64,000 bases of DNA from Weizmannia acidilactici (GTDB taxonomy: Bacteria; Bacillota; Bacilli; Bacillales; Bacillaceae_C): the NCBI RefSeq assembly GCF_008974225.1, contig NZ_BKZR01000002.1, positions 1-64,000 on the forward strand, given 5' to 3'. Shown one piece after another: positions 17,087 through 25,346 of the stretch (positions within the stretch are counted from its first letter, which is position 1; each line of letters begins with the position of its first letter). A program made the position numbers and the translations under genes. A model generated the notes under the pieces. It was not told where the DNA came from. It searched no databases and saw only the letters and a program-made list of their open reading frames with translations.

Positions 17087-18436
17087 TTGCCGCAAAATCA
17101 ATCTTCGATACGATTTTCTTTAGAAGAATTGATTTGGTTTAAAAAAGGACAGGAAGTTGAAGAACTTTTATCGATATCATTGGATCCCCATATTACCATC
17201 CAGGAACGCGACCAGTTCGTCGTCATCAAAGGCAATCTGCATTTGTCGGGGGAGTATATCGGCAACGGGAAAGAAGAGGGGGAAGATGTCCTATTCCGAA
17301 AATATGTGCAGACGGTGCAATACCGGGAAGAGGACGGGGTATTCGAATTTTACCAGTCGTTTCCGGTGGACATCACGGTCCCGATTGCAAGAATCGCCAG
17401 TTTAGATGTGCTTGATGTGAATATTGAGGGATTTGATTACCAATTTCACGGGACGGATTGTTTGAAAATTAATGCAGATTTGGCAATTGAAGGCATCCTT
17501 GAACGAGAAGAGGAAGATGAAGAGGAAACCGCTTCTTATCCTGCCCGTACTGAAGAGGGATTTGCTGATGGATTTGCAGAAAAAGAGGAGGATGTCTTCG
17601 CGCAGCCGGAATGGCAGTATTGGCAGGAAGAAGAGGAAAAGGAGAAAGAAAGTGAAATAACTTTTAAGCGTGAACCGGAAAACTTGCAGGAAGAAGAAAG
17701 CGCAGAAAGTTATGAAGTAGTCCCCGTAGAAGAGGCATCGGAAAGGGAGGAAGCAGAGGAAGACGGCGCCGCCGAATCGGATCTTTATGAACCTTTTATG
17801 ATAGAGGCGCATATGGATCCGGAAGAAGAAACCGCCCCCGTTGTCCAGCAAGAGCCCGTTTTAAAGGAACTGAATTTGCTTGATCCGGTAGAGCTGCCGG
17901 AGAAAGAAGAAGTGGCAACGGGCCGGGAAGAACAGGAACTTGTACTAAGCCAGGCGGAATCGGCAGGGGAAGAACCGGCCCGGGAAGAATTATCTTCGTC
18001 TTCAGCTGAAACGGCAGAGGAAGAACTGATCCGGGGAGAATCATCTTCGTCTTCAACAGAATCGGAATCAGAAGAGGCAGCGCACTCAATGGAACCGGCA
18101 GCGGAAGAATCGTCTTCATCTGCCATTGAGCATGCGGAAGCAGAGGAAGAAGAATCGGAAGAAAAGGAGGAAGTGGCCAAAAAGAAAAAGAAGAAGAAAT
18201 CAAAATACGAATCGATTTCACTCACCGACTTTTTCGCGCGCAAAGCGGAGGAAAAACCGGCCAAGTTAAAAGTATGCATTGTGCAGAACGGAGAAACGCT
18301 GGATCAGCTTGCTCAAAAATATAATATCAATGTACAGCAAATTTTGCGGATGAACCATTTGGATATTAACCAGGATGTGCATGAAGGGCAGGTGTTATAC
18401 GTTCCCGCCAATGCCCGTCCCGAAAAGAAAAACTAA
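17087..18436 (+). CDS. spoVID: SpoVID, spore coat morphogenetic protein with LysM
   Basis: 449 residues, shorter than the B. subtilis protein. In B. subtilis SpoVID drives encasement of the forespore by coat layers. The N-terminal domain (1-135, FSLEELIWFKKGQEVEELLS) is the coat-directing part. A long acidic linker (about 138-365) is very rich in Glu and has tracts such as ELSSSSAE, GESSSSSTE and EESSSSAIE. A Lys cluster (KKKKKKKSK) and a C-terminal LysM (about 397-445, VQNGETLDQLAQKYNINVQQ) follow. Start TTG with AGGGAGGA upstream. ysxE follows in the same direction. Confidence 0.92.
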   Translation: MPQNQSSIRFSLEELIWFKKGQEVEELLSISLDPHITIQERDQFVVIKGNLHLSGEYIGNGKEEGEDVLFRKYVQTVQYREEDGVFEFYQSFPVDITVPIARIASLDVLDVNIEGFDYQFHGTDCLKINADLAIEGILEREEEDEEETASYPARTEEGFADGFAEKEEDVFAQPEWQYWQEEEEKEKESEITFKREPENLQEEESAESYEVVPVEEASEREEAEEDGAAESDLYEPFMIEAHMDPEEETAPVVQQEPVLKELNLLDPVELPEKEEVATGREEQELVLSQAESAGEEPAREELSSSSAETAEEELIRGESSSSSTESESEEAAHSMEPAAEESSSSAIEHAEAEEEESEEKEEVAKKKKKKKSKYESISLTDFFARKAEEKPAKLKVCIVQNGETLDQLAQKYNINVQQILRMNHLDINQDVHEGQVLYVPANARPEKKN

Positions 18437-18501
18437 AGCGGACTCCGGGGTTCTTCCAATTGCGGGGCAGAACGCTTCCGCTGTTTAAGAAGGTGAGATT
18501 G

Positions 18502-19506
18502 TTGGCTGACCTTTCGCAGCAGGATATGAAAAATATCATGCAGCTGTATGGGCTGAAGGCGAATTTCATGGAGCGGTACGGAAAAGCTTATAAAATTTAT
18601 GCCGACCAGGGCGTTTTTGCCTTGAAAAAGATTCCTCCTCAAACCGGGATGGGGTTCATCCGCCATATCCAGTTCCTGTACCAGCGGGGGTACAACCGGA
18701 TTATCCCGGTTTATCCGGCTTTGGACGGCCGCTATGGCGTGCTGTACAACGGAACGCTCTTTTATTTGATGCCGTGGCTCCCCAATGAAGAAAAGGAAGA
18801 ACGCGGCGAAAAGCATAAAAAAATGTTCCGGGAATTGGCGCGCCTGCACGGCTTATCCGTTAAGGAAGTGGAAATTTCAAAAGACACGCGCCGAAAACAT
18901 TATGAGGAAACGCTTGCTCGCTGGGAACAGCAGCAGGATTTTTTGGAGGAATTTCTGGAACGGTGTGAGGAACAAACCTATATGTCCCCGTTTGCATTGC
19001 TGTACTGCACGTTCTATAAAGAAATCAGCCAGGCGCTCAAATTTTCGGTACGGCAGCTGGAAGAATGGTATGACCAAACGAAAGAAGCGGCAAAGGCAAG
19101 GACGGTTACTGTACACGGGAAAATATCAACGGAGCATTTCCTTTACGACGAACGCGGTTTGGGCTATTTCGCCAACTTTGAACAGGCCGAAACGGCGGCG
19201 CCTTTTTATGATTTGCTCCCTTTTTTGTCGCGGACGCTCCATGCTTATCCGAAACGTTTTGACGAATGCGTCGAATGGGTAAAGACGTATTTCAGCTATT
19301 TTCCGCTGCGCGAAGACGAGAAATGTTTATTTTTCAGCTACCTTGCCCATCCCGCGCCGATCATCCAAATTGTCGAATCTTATTTTGCGGACGGGGCAAA
19401 CCGCCATGAAGCAAAAACTGTCGCGAAACTGCAGGAAAAGTACTGGCTTTTGAAAAATACGGAATATGTCGTCATGCAGCTATCACAGGGGGCTGCCCCC
19501 GCTTAA
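18502..19506 (+). CDS. ysxE: YsxE, CotS-family kinase-fold spore protein
   Basis: 334 residues. It belongs to the CotS/YsxE group, which has an aminoglycoside-phosphotransferase-like fold and is found in spore coats. Visible parts: an N-lobe with YKIYADQGVFALKKI, the hinge FYLMPWLPNE, and a catalytic-loop region TVHGKISTEHFLYDERG, where the usual HGD is HGK. The following metal site (normally DF/DFD) reads YFANFEQA. The catalytic Asp is thus missing and the protein may be a pseudokinase. The start is uncertain: AAGGTGAG favours TTG 18502; the frame is open from 18460. Probably co-transcribed with spoVID. Confidence 0.85.
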   Translation: MADLSQQDMKNIMQLYGLKANFMERYGKAYKIYADQGVFALKKIPPQTGMGFIRHIQFLYQRGYNRIIPVYPALDGRYGVLYNGTLFYLMPWLPNEEKEERGEKHKKMFRELARLHGLSVKEVEISKDTRRKHYEETLARWEQQQDFLEEFLERCEEQTYMSPFALLYCTFYKEISQALKFSVRQLEEWYDQTKEAAKARTVTVHGKISTEHFLYDERGLGYFANFEQAETAAPFYDLLPFLSRTLHAYPKRFDECVEWVKTYFSYFPLREDEKCLFFSYLAHPAPIIQIVESYFADGANRHEAKTVAKLQEKYWLLKNTEYVVMQLSQGAAPA

Positions 19507-19533
19507 AACTGTATCCAAAAGCGGGGCAGGCCA

Positions 19534-19725
19534 TTAAAACCATTCATACTGAAAACCGAGATAAATGAGAATAAAAATGGCGAGGAGAAGGACATCAAAC
19601 GTGGTCGGGAAAATGATTGTGCGGATGGCCTGGAAGACGGCAAACGGAAGAATCAGCTGTTTGCAGGCGTTTATGGCATTCCGTCCCCACGAGCGGAAAG
19701 TATATTTATTAAAATTCTTTTTCAT
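19534..19725 (-). CDS. Small membrane protein, 63 residues, unknown
   Basis: A short minus-strand gene between ysxE and the valS T-box. The product begins MKKNFNKYTFRSWGRNAINACKQ, with positive charge, then has two hydrophobic segments (ILPFAVFQAIRTIIFP and FDVLLLAIFILIYLGF). The ribosome site AGGTGGTGAG lies just upstream of ATG 19725; the longer open frame to 19833 has no such site. I do not recognise a family. The strong ribosome site and hydrophobic helices suggest it is real. Confidence 0.6.
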   Translation of the reverse strand: MKKNFNKYTFRSWGRNAINACKQLILPFAVFQAIRTIIFPTTFDVLLLAIFILIYLGFQYEWF

Positions 19726-19838
19726 CGGCTCACCACCTATCCTTCGATTATGGATAATGTATGAAAAACCGGCCGGATAGGTGAATACATATGAATCCTT
19801 GCCAACATGAATATTTTCCATGAAATTGGGCAATTATA

Positions 19839-19867
19839 TTGACGATTTCCAAAAAAATCGATACTAT
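19839..19867 (+). promoter_or_regulatory. Sigma-A promoter of the valS leader
   Basis: TTGACG (19839-19844), a 17-bp spacer and TACTAT (19862-19867). Transcription would start near 19874, at the base of the T-box. Confidence 0.75.
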
Positions 19868-19874
19868 TAAATAA

Positions 19875-20145
19875 AGCCAATTTCTAAAGCGGAAATACAA
19901 GGAATGGGAAGAGTATAACCGCGTTTCCATTTAGAGAGGGAAATCATTTGCTGAAAGATTTCCTATGTGCAAACCGGTTAGAAGGTCGCCCAAGAGTAGC
20001 TTTTGTGAACTTTGAGTAGCAAAAGCCGGCGAAGTGCCGTTATCGACCCCGAGTGCCGGGCGAATTTTTTTGCCCGTGAAAAAAGGTGGTACCGCGAAAC
20101 TAGCTCCCTTCGTCCTTTTACGGCGAAGGGAGCTTTTGCTTTTCA
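19875..20145 (+). ncRNA. T-box riboswitch, valine-specific, controlling valS
   Basis: A classical tRNA-sensing leader. Stem I has an AGAGTA element on the 5' side near 19910 and GCTG in its apical part. The specifier codon GTC (19985-19987, Val) follows AGAAG in the specifier loop. The conserved T-box AAGGTGGTACCGCG is at 20083-20096; its TGGT bulge would pair with a tRNA 3' end having discriminator A. The competing terminator is AGCTCCCTTCG/CGAAGGGAGCT (20102-20134) followed by TTTT. Uncharged tRNA-Val would favour read-through into valS. Confidence 0.93.
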
Positions 20146-20242
20146 GGGGGCTTATGCGGCCGCCGCAAAATGTCCGGGCTGCATGATGGGCGTGTGGGAT
20201 GAATAAAGTCTTCCCTAACCAGACAAGAAAGGAATGATTTGA

Positions 20243-22888
20243 ATGGGACAGCAGGAAATCAGCATGCCGACAAAATATGATCCGAAAGCTGTTGAAAAAG
20301 GACGTTATGAATGGTGGGTGAACGGGAAATTTTTCGAAGCGAAAGATGCTCCGGATAAGCAGCCGTACACAATCGTGATCCCGCCACCGAACGTGACCGG
20401 GAAACTCCATTTGGGCCACGCCTGGGACACGACTTTACAGGATATATTAACGAGAATGAAACGGATGCAGGGCTATGATGTGCTCTGGCTGCCGGGCATG
20501 GACCACGCCGGGATTGCCACGCAGGCGAAAGTTGAAGCGAAACTGCGCAGTGAAGGCAAGTCCCGATACGATCTTGGACGCGAAAAATTCGTGGAAGAAA
20601 CGTGGAAATGGAAAGAAGAATACGCTGCTTTTATCCGCAAACAGTGGGCAAAGCTCGGCCTAGGCCTTGACTACTCGCGTGAACGATTCACCCTGGATGA
20701 AGGCTTATCCAAAGCTGTTAAGGAAGTGTTCGTTTCGCTTTACAAAAAAGGCTTGATTTACCGCGGCGAATACATTATCAACTGGGATCCGGAAACGAAA
20801 ACGGCGTTATCCGATATTGAAGTGGTTTACAAAGATGTACCGGGCGCTTTTTACCATTTCGCTTACCCGTTAAGCGACGGTTCCGGCACTATTGAGATTG
20901 CGACAACACGGCCGGAAACGATGCTCGGCGATACTGCGGTGGCGGTTCACCCGAAAGATGAACGTTACCAGCATTTGATAGGCAAAACGATTACTCTGCC
21001 GATTGTCGGGCGCAAAATCCCGATCATTGCCGATGAATATGTCGATATGGAATTCGGGACCGGCGCGGTAAAAATTACGCCTGCCCATGACCCGAACGAT
21101 TTCGAAGTCGGCAACCGCCATCATCTGCCGCGCATTCTTATCATGAACGAAGACGGCACGATGAACGAAAATGCCGGGAAATACGAAGGCATGGACCGTT
21201 TCGAATGCCGTAAACAGATTGTCCGGGATTTAAAAGAACTCGGCGTATTGGTTAAAATCGAAGACCATATGCATTCGGTCGGCCATTCCGAGCGGAGCGG
21301 CGCGGTAGTCGAACCGTATTTATCGACGCAATGGTTTGTCAAAATGCAGCCGCTCGCCGAAGCCGCCATTAAACTGCAGCAGTCGGAAGGCAAAGTGCAT
21401 TTTGTGCCGGAACGATTCGAAAAAACATATTTGCACTGGATGGAAAATATCCGCGACTGGTGTATTTCGCGCCAGCTTTGGTGGGGTCACCGGATTCCGG
21501 CCTGGTACCATAAAGAAACCGGCGAAGTTTACGTAGATGTGGAACCACCGAAAGACATCGAAAACTGGGAACAGGATCCGGATGTTTTGGACACATGGTT
21601 CAGTTCCGCGCTCTGGCCGTTCTCGACGATGGGCTGGCCGGTTAAAAATGCGAAAGACTATCAGCGCTATTATCCGACGGACGCGCTTGTTACCGGCTAT
21701 GACATCATTTTCTTCTGGGTATCGAGGATGATTTTCCAAGGGCTAGAATTCACCGGGAAACGCCCGTTCAAAGACGTGCTCATCCACGGACTCGTGCGCG
21801 ACGAGCAGGGCCGGAAAATGAGCAAGTCGCTTGGCAACGGTGTTGACCCGATGGATGTCATCGACCAATACGGTGCTGACTCTTTGCGATACTTCCTTGC
21901 AACAGGCAGCTCCCCGGGGCAGGATTTGCGTTTCAGCTATGAAAAAGTCGAATCGGTTTGGAATTTTGCCAATAAAATTTGGAATGCATCCCGTTTTGCA
22001 CTCATGAACATGAACGGGCTGAAATTTGAGGAAATTGATCTGTCTGGCGAAAAATCGGTGGCCGACAAATGGATTTTAACAAGGCTGAATGAAACGATCG
22101 AAACGGTTACGAAGCTTGCTGATAAATATGAATTTGGCGAAGTCGGAAGGGTGCTTTACAACTTCATTTGGGACGATTTCTGCGACTGGTACATTGAAAT
22201 GGCGAAACTGCCGCTGTACGGCGATGAGGAAGCGGCAAAAAAAACGACCCGCTCAATCCTCGCTTATGTGCTTGACAATACGATGCGGCTCTTGCATCCG
22301 TTCATGCCGTTTATTACCGAGGAAATTTGGCAAAACCTGCCGCATGAAGGGGAATCGATCACAACGGCGGCCTGGCCGACCGTCAACGAAGCGCTAAGTG
22401 ATCCGGAAGCGAGTGAGGAAATGAAGCTGCTTGTTGAAATCATCCGTTCGGTACGGAACATCCGTTCGGAAGTGAACACGCCGCTAAGCAAAAAAATCAA
22501 GCTGCATTTGAAAGCGAAAGATGAAAAAGTGCTGGCGGCGTTGGAACGGAATGAAGCGTACATTACCCGCTTCTGCAACCCGGATGAGCTGAAAATGGGG
22601 CTTGACCTTGAAGCGCCGGATAAAGCGATGACTGCGGTAGTTTCGGGGGTAGAACTGTTCCTGCCGCTTGAAGGCCTGATCAACTTTGAGGAAGAAATGG
22701 CACGGCTCAAAAAAGAGCTGGAGAAATGGAACAAAGAAGTCGAACGTGTGCAGAAAAAACTCAGCAATGAAGGATTCTTGAAAAAAGCGCCGGAAAAAAT
22801 CATTGCTGAAGAAAGGGCAAAAGAAAAAGATTATCTCGAAAAACGGAGCGTTGTGGAAGCACGCATCAAAGAACTGCAAAACCAATAA
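20243..22888 (+). CDS. valS: Valyl-tRNA synthetase
   Basis: 881 residues, the usual bacterial length. It charges tRNA-Val. Class I signatures: HIGH-type PPPNVTGKLHLGHAW near residue 50 and KMSKS in GRKMSKSLGNGVDP. The CP1 editing domain lies about 190-350 (TTRPETMLGDTAVAVHP). The tRNA-binding C terminus ends with an antiparallel coiled coil (about 815-880). AAAGGAATGATTTGA precedes the ATG. Expression is under the T-box at 19875-20145; folC follows after 83 bases, probably in the same transcript. Confidence 0.98.
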   Translation: MGQQEISMPTKYDPKAVEKGRYEWWVNGKFFEAKDAPDKQPYTIVIPPPNVTGKLHLGHAWDTTLQDILTRMKRMQGYDVLWLPGMDHAGIATQAKVEAKLRSEGKSRYDLGREKFVEETWKWKEEYAAFIRKQWAKLGLGLDYSRERFTLDEGLSKAVKEVFVSLYKKGLIYRGEYIINWDPETKTALSDIEVVYKDVPGAFYHFAYPLSDGSGTIEIATTRPETMLGDTAVAVHPKDERYQHLIGKTITLPIVGRKIPIIADEYVDMEFGTGAVKITPAHDPNDFEVGNRHHLPRILIMNEDGTMNENAGKYEGMDRFECRKQIVRDLKELGVLVKIEDHMHSVGHSERSGAVVEPYLSTQWFVKMQPLAEAAIKLQQSEGKVHFVPERFEKTYLHWMENIRDWCISRQLWWGHRIPAWYHKETGEVYVDVEPPKDIENWEQDPDVLDTWFSSALWPFSTMGWPVKNAKDYQRYYPTDALVTGYDIIFFWVSRMIFQGLEFTGKRPFKDVLIHGLVRDEQGRKMSKSLGNGVDPMDVIDQYGADSLRYFLATGSSPGQDLRFSYEKVESVWNFANKIWNASRFALMNMNGLKFEEIDLSGEKSVADKWILTRLNETIETVTKLADKYEFGEVGRVLYNFIWDDFCDWYIEMAKLPLYGDEEAAKKTTRSILAYVLDNTMRLLHPFMPFITEEIWQNLPHEGESITTAAWPTVNEALSDPEASEEMKLLVEIIRSVRNIRSEVNTPLSKKIKLHLKAKDEKVLAALERNEAYITRFCNPDELKMGLDLEAPDKAMTAVVSGVELFLPLEGLINFEEEMARLKKELEKWNKEVERVQKKLSNEGFLKKAPEKIIAEERAKEKDYLEKRSVVEARIKELQNQ

Positions 22889-22971
22889 TGCCAGCGAATC
22901 AGGAAGGGCTGTTTTGAAGGCGAATCTCATCGTGGATTCGTCTTCCTTACATATCAGGAGGTTTGGACATC

Positions 22972-24279
22972 ATGTTTGGAACATATGAAGAAGCGGTCAG
23001 CTGGATCGAATCCCGTTTGAAATTCGGAATGAAGCCGGGCCTTGAAAGGATGCAGTGGTTTATGGAACAAATGAATCACCCGGAGCGGAGAGTGAAAACC
23101 GTCCATGTCGCTGGCACGAACGGGAAAGGGTCAACGGTTACTTACCTGCGTAATATTTTGCAGCAGGCAGGCTTCAAAGTCGGGACGTTTACTTCCCCCT
23201 ATATTGAACAGTTCAACGAAAGGATCAGCGTCAACGGCGCTCCGGTAGCGGATGCGGATCTCGTGCGGCTTGTCAACCATATCCGGCCGTTAACGGAGGA
23301 GCTGGAGAAAACGGAATTTGGTCCGCCGACAGAGTTTGAAGTGATTACGGCGATGTCGCTTTATTATTTTGCCGACATCCATCCGGTTGATATTGTGATA
23401 TACGAAGTCGGGCTCGGCGGTAGGTTCGATTCGACAAATGTGATCACGCCGCTTGCCAGCCTGATTACAAATATCGGCCATGACCATATGAATGTACTCG
23501 GCAATACGATAGCAGAAATCGCATATGAAAAAGCTGGCATCATCAAGCCGGGGGTTCCGGTTGCCACAACAGCCGTGCTGCCGGAAGCACTGAAGGTGAT
23601 TGAAGAAAAAGCGGAAAAAGAAGGGGCATCGCTGTTCCGAGCCGGGCAGGATTTCTCTTTTGCTTATACAGGTGGCGATGCGTCCGGCGAACATTTCAAT
23701 TTTACTTCCCCGTACGGCTCGTACAAACACTTATCGATTTCGATGAAAGGGCGCCATCAAGTTTACAATGCGTCGCTTGCGGTGATGGGGGCCGAACTGT
23801 TAAAGCACGCCCATCAGTTCGCAATCGGGCAGTGTGATTTGGAAAAAGGATTAATGGAAAGCAAGTGGATCGGCCGTTTTGAGCAGCTGCTTTCCGATCC
23901 AATCGTGATCGTTGACGGCGCGCACAACCCGGAAGGCATTGACAGCTTAATTGAAACGATGGAAACACATTTGCGTGGGAAAAAAATCCGGATTATTTTT
24001 TCAGCGCTCGGCGATAAAGATCTGGAGCACATGATCCCGAAGCTTGACCATAAAGCCGACCAAATTTTATTTACAACTTTTGATTTTCCAAGGGCGATTC
24101 CGGCAAAAGCATTATATAATATAAGCCATCACCGGAATAAAACGTGTATGGAAGATTGGAAAGAGGCGATCTCGGGCACAATGGCGGAAATATGCGGCAC
24201 GGATGAAGCTTTGGTCATTACCGGATCCTTGTATTTTATTTCACAGGTACGGAAATATATTCTTGAATATTACGCTTGA
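22972..24279 (+). CDS. folC: Folylpolyglutamate synthase / dihydrofolate synthase
   Basis: 435 residues. It adds glutamates to folates. The Mur-ligase-type ATP site AGTNGKGSTV lies near residue 46, followed by TFTSPYIEQFNERI, the YEVGLGGRFDSTNVI metal and substrate region and VDGAHNPEG in the C-terminal domain. A TTG at 22963 is in frame but touches the AGGAGG at 22956-22961; ATG 22972 has the right spacing. In B. subtilis comC follows folC; here the pilus operon lies in between. Confidence 0.96.
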   Translation: MFGTYEEAVSWIESRLKFGMKPGLERMQWFMEQMNHPERRVKTVHVAGTNGKGSTVTYLRNILQQAGFKVGTFTSPYIEQFNERISVNGAPVADADLVRLVNHIRPLTEELEKTEFGPPTEFEVITAMSLYYFADIHPVDIVIYEVGLGGRFDSTNVITPLASLITNIGHDHMNVLGNTIAEIAYEKAGIIKPGVPVATTAVLPEALKVIEEKAEKEGASLFRAGQDFSFAYTGGDASGEHFNFTSPYGSYKHLSISMKGRHQVYNASLAVMGAELLKHAHQFAIGQCDLEKGLMESKWIGRFEQLLSDPIVIVDGAHNPEGIDSLIETMETHLRGKKIRIIFSALGDKDLEHMIPKLDHKADQILFTTFDFPRAIPAKALYNISHHRNKTCMEDWKEAISGTMAEICGTDEALVITGSLYFISQVRKYILEYYA

Positions 24280-24296
24280 GCGTCCAGACAGCGGGA

Positions 24297-24333
24297 AGCG
24301 GGCAGGGCTAAATGGTTCTGTCCTGCTTTTTTG
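24297..24333 (+). terminator. Terminator after folC
   Basis: GCAGG (24302-24306) pairs with CCTGC (24322-24326), followed by TTTTTT. The stem is short but the T-run is good. It separates valS-folC from the pilus operon. Confidence 0.55.
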
Positions 24334-24365
24334 TTCTTTTTAGTGAATACTTTCTTTTGACTTTT

Positions 24366-24374
24366 TGGTAAAAT
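24366..24374 (+). promoter_or_regulatory. Candidate extended -10 promoter of the pilus operon
   Basis: TGG-TAAAAT (24366-24374) fits an extended -10, 50 bases before the first pilin-like gene. No convincing -35 is seen. Confidence 0.4.
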
Positions 24375-24423
24375 GAGAATCATAGAGGCAGATTTTAGGA
24401 CTTTTTACTTATCGGAGGTTGCC

Positions 24424-24840
24424 ATGAAAACATCCCTTTTCCGAAATAAGCTTGGATTTACGCTTGTTGAAGTGCTGGCTTCCATCACGATCCTCGGCAT
24501 CATTGGCATTACCGTCGGCTCGGTGCTGGCCAATAATGCAGGCATTACAAAAAAAGCCGGCGATTCATTGTCCGCCCTTCAAATTGCAAACGGTATGCTA
24601 AGAGCTTACCAGAAAAAAGATTTCACTGAAGTCCAGCAGCTTGAAGGTACTAGGCAGGCCGACATCCAGTCTGTTTTAGGATTGGATACCAGCGACGGGA
24701 TTTCCCAGTATAACGCGTATGTGACCGTTTCGGAACCAACGGACTCCAGATTATCCGGGCGCCTGCTGCTTGTCAAAGTGAAGGTGGAAACGGACGGGAA
24801 CCCCCGGCCGGTTGAAGTGGAAGGGTATGTGAAAAAATGA
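24424..24840 (+). CDS. Type IV minor prepilin (PilV/GspI-like)
   Basis: 138 residues. The leader MKTSLFRNKLG ends in Gly, followed by FTLVEVLASITILGIIGITVG: a prepilin peptidase site, Glu at mature position 5, and the hydrophobic helix that packs in the pilus core. The small globular domain has no recognised fold. Start ATG 24424 follows CGGAGGTTGCC. The order of three prepilins (this one, a PilW-like one, then a large one without Glu5) mirrors minor-pilin gene sets of type IV pili and type II secretion. It overlaps the next gene by four bases. Confidence 0.85.
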   Translation: MKTSLFRNKLGFTLVEVLASITILGIIGITVGSVLANNAGITKKAGDSLSALQIANGMLRAYQKKDFTEVQQLEGTRQADIQSVLGLDTSDGISQYNAYVTVSEPTDSRLSGRLLLVKVKVETDGNPRPVEVEGYVKK

Positions 24841-25346
24841 GGTTTCGGAGTGAAAAAGGGTTTACTTTAGTTGAACTATTGGCAGCCGTTACGATTTCCT
24901 TTTTGATCATTGGCGTTATTTATGCCGTATTTCAATCGGTCATTGCCCAGTCCAAAAATGATATGGCCCGCAAAAATTTCGTAAAAGAACAAACGGCCAT
25001 TTTGCAGTCTATGAACAGGGCGATGGAAAATGTGGATTCCTTGGAGCCGGAGGACGAAAACGATGACGGGACATTCACGAGCTTTAATGCAGTTGACATT
25101 GAGACGGATGTAGGGGATAACGGGTCTTATCACGAAAATCAAACAAGCACATTGATTGCTGTTTCGGATGGCAATTTGTCGATTGGGGGAACAATTGCCA
25201 ACAGCGACGGGATCTCCCTTACCGGAACAACTTTTTCAATTGCAAACGGCAGCCTGAAATGCAATTTTGTCATCAAAGATACGCAAAATAATTTGGAGAA
25301 AAAAATGTATGTGTCTTATAAACTGGGCGGGGAGGGAAACCAGTGA
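24837..25346 (+). CDS. Type IV minor prepilin (PilW/GspJ-like)
   Basis: 169 residues. Short leader MRFRSEKG, then FTLVELLAAVTISFLIIGVIYAVF with Glu5. The next segment (KNFVKEQTAILQSMNRAMEN) continues the long N-terminal helix, and the rest is Ser, Thr, Asn and Gly-rich beta-type sequence. Processing should occur after Gly8 by the peptidase encoded at 37872. It shares ATGA overlaps with both neighbours, so the three minor pilins are translationally coupled. Confidence 0.85.
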   Translation: MRFRSEKGFTLVELLAAVTISFLIIGVIYAVFQSVIAQSKNDMARKNFVKEQTAILQSMNRAMENVDSLEPEDENDDGTFTSFNAVDIETDVGDNGSYHENQTSTLIAVSDGNLSIGGTIANSDGISLTGTTFSIANGSLKCNFVIKDTQNNLEKKMYVSYKLGGEGNQ

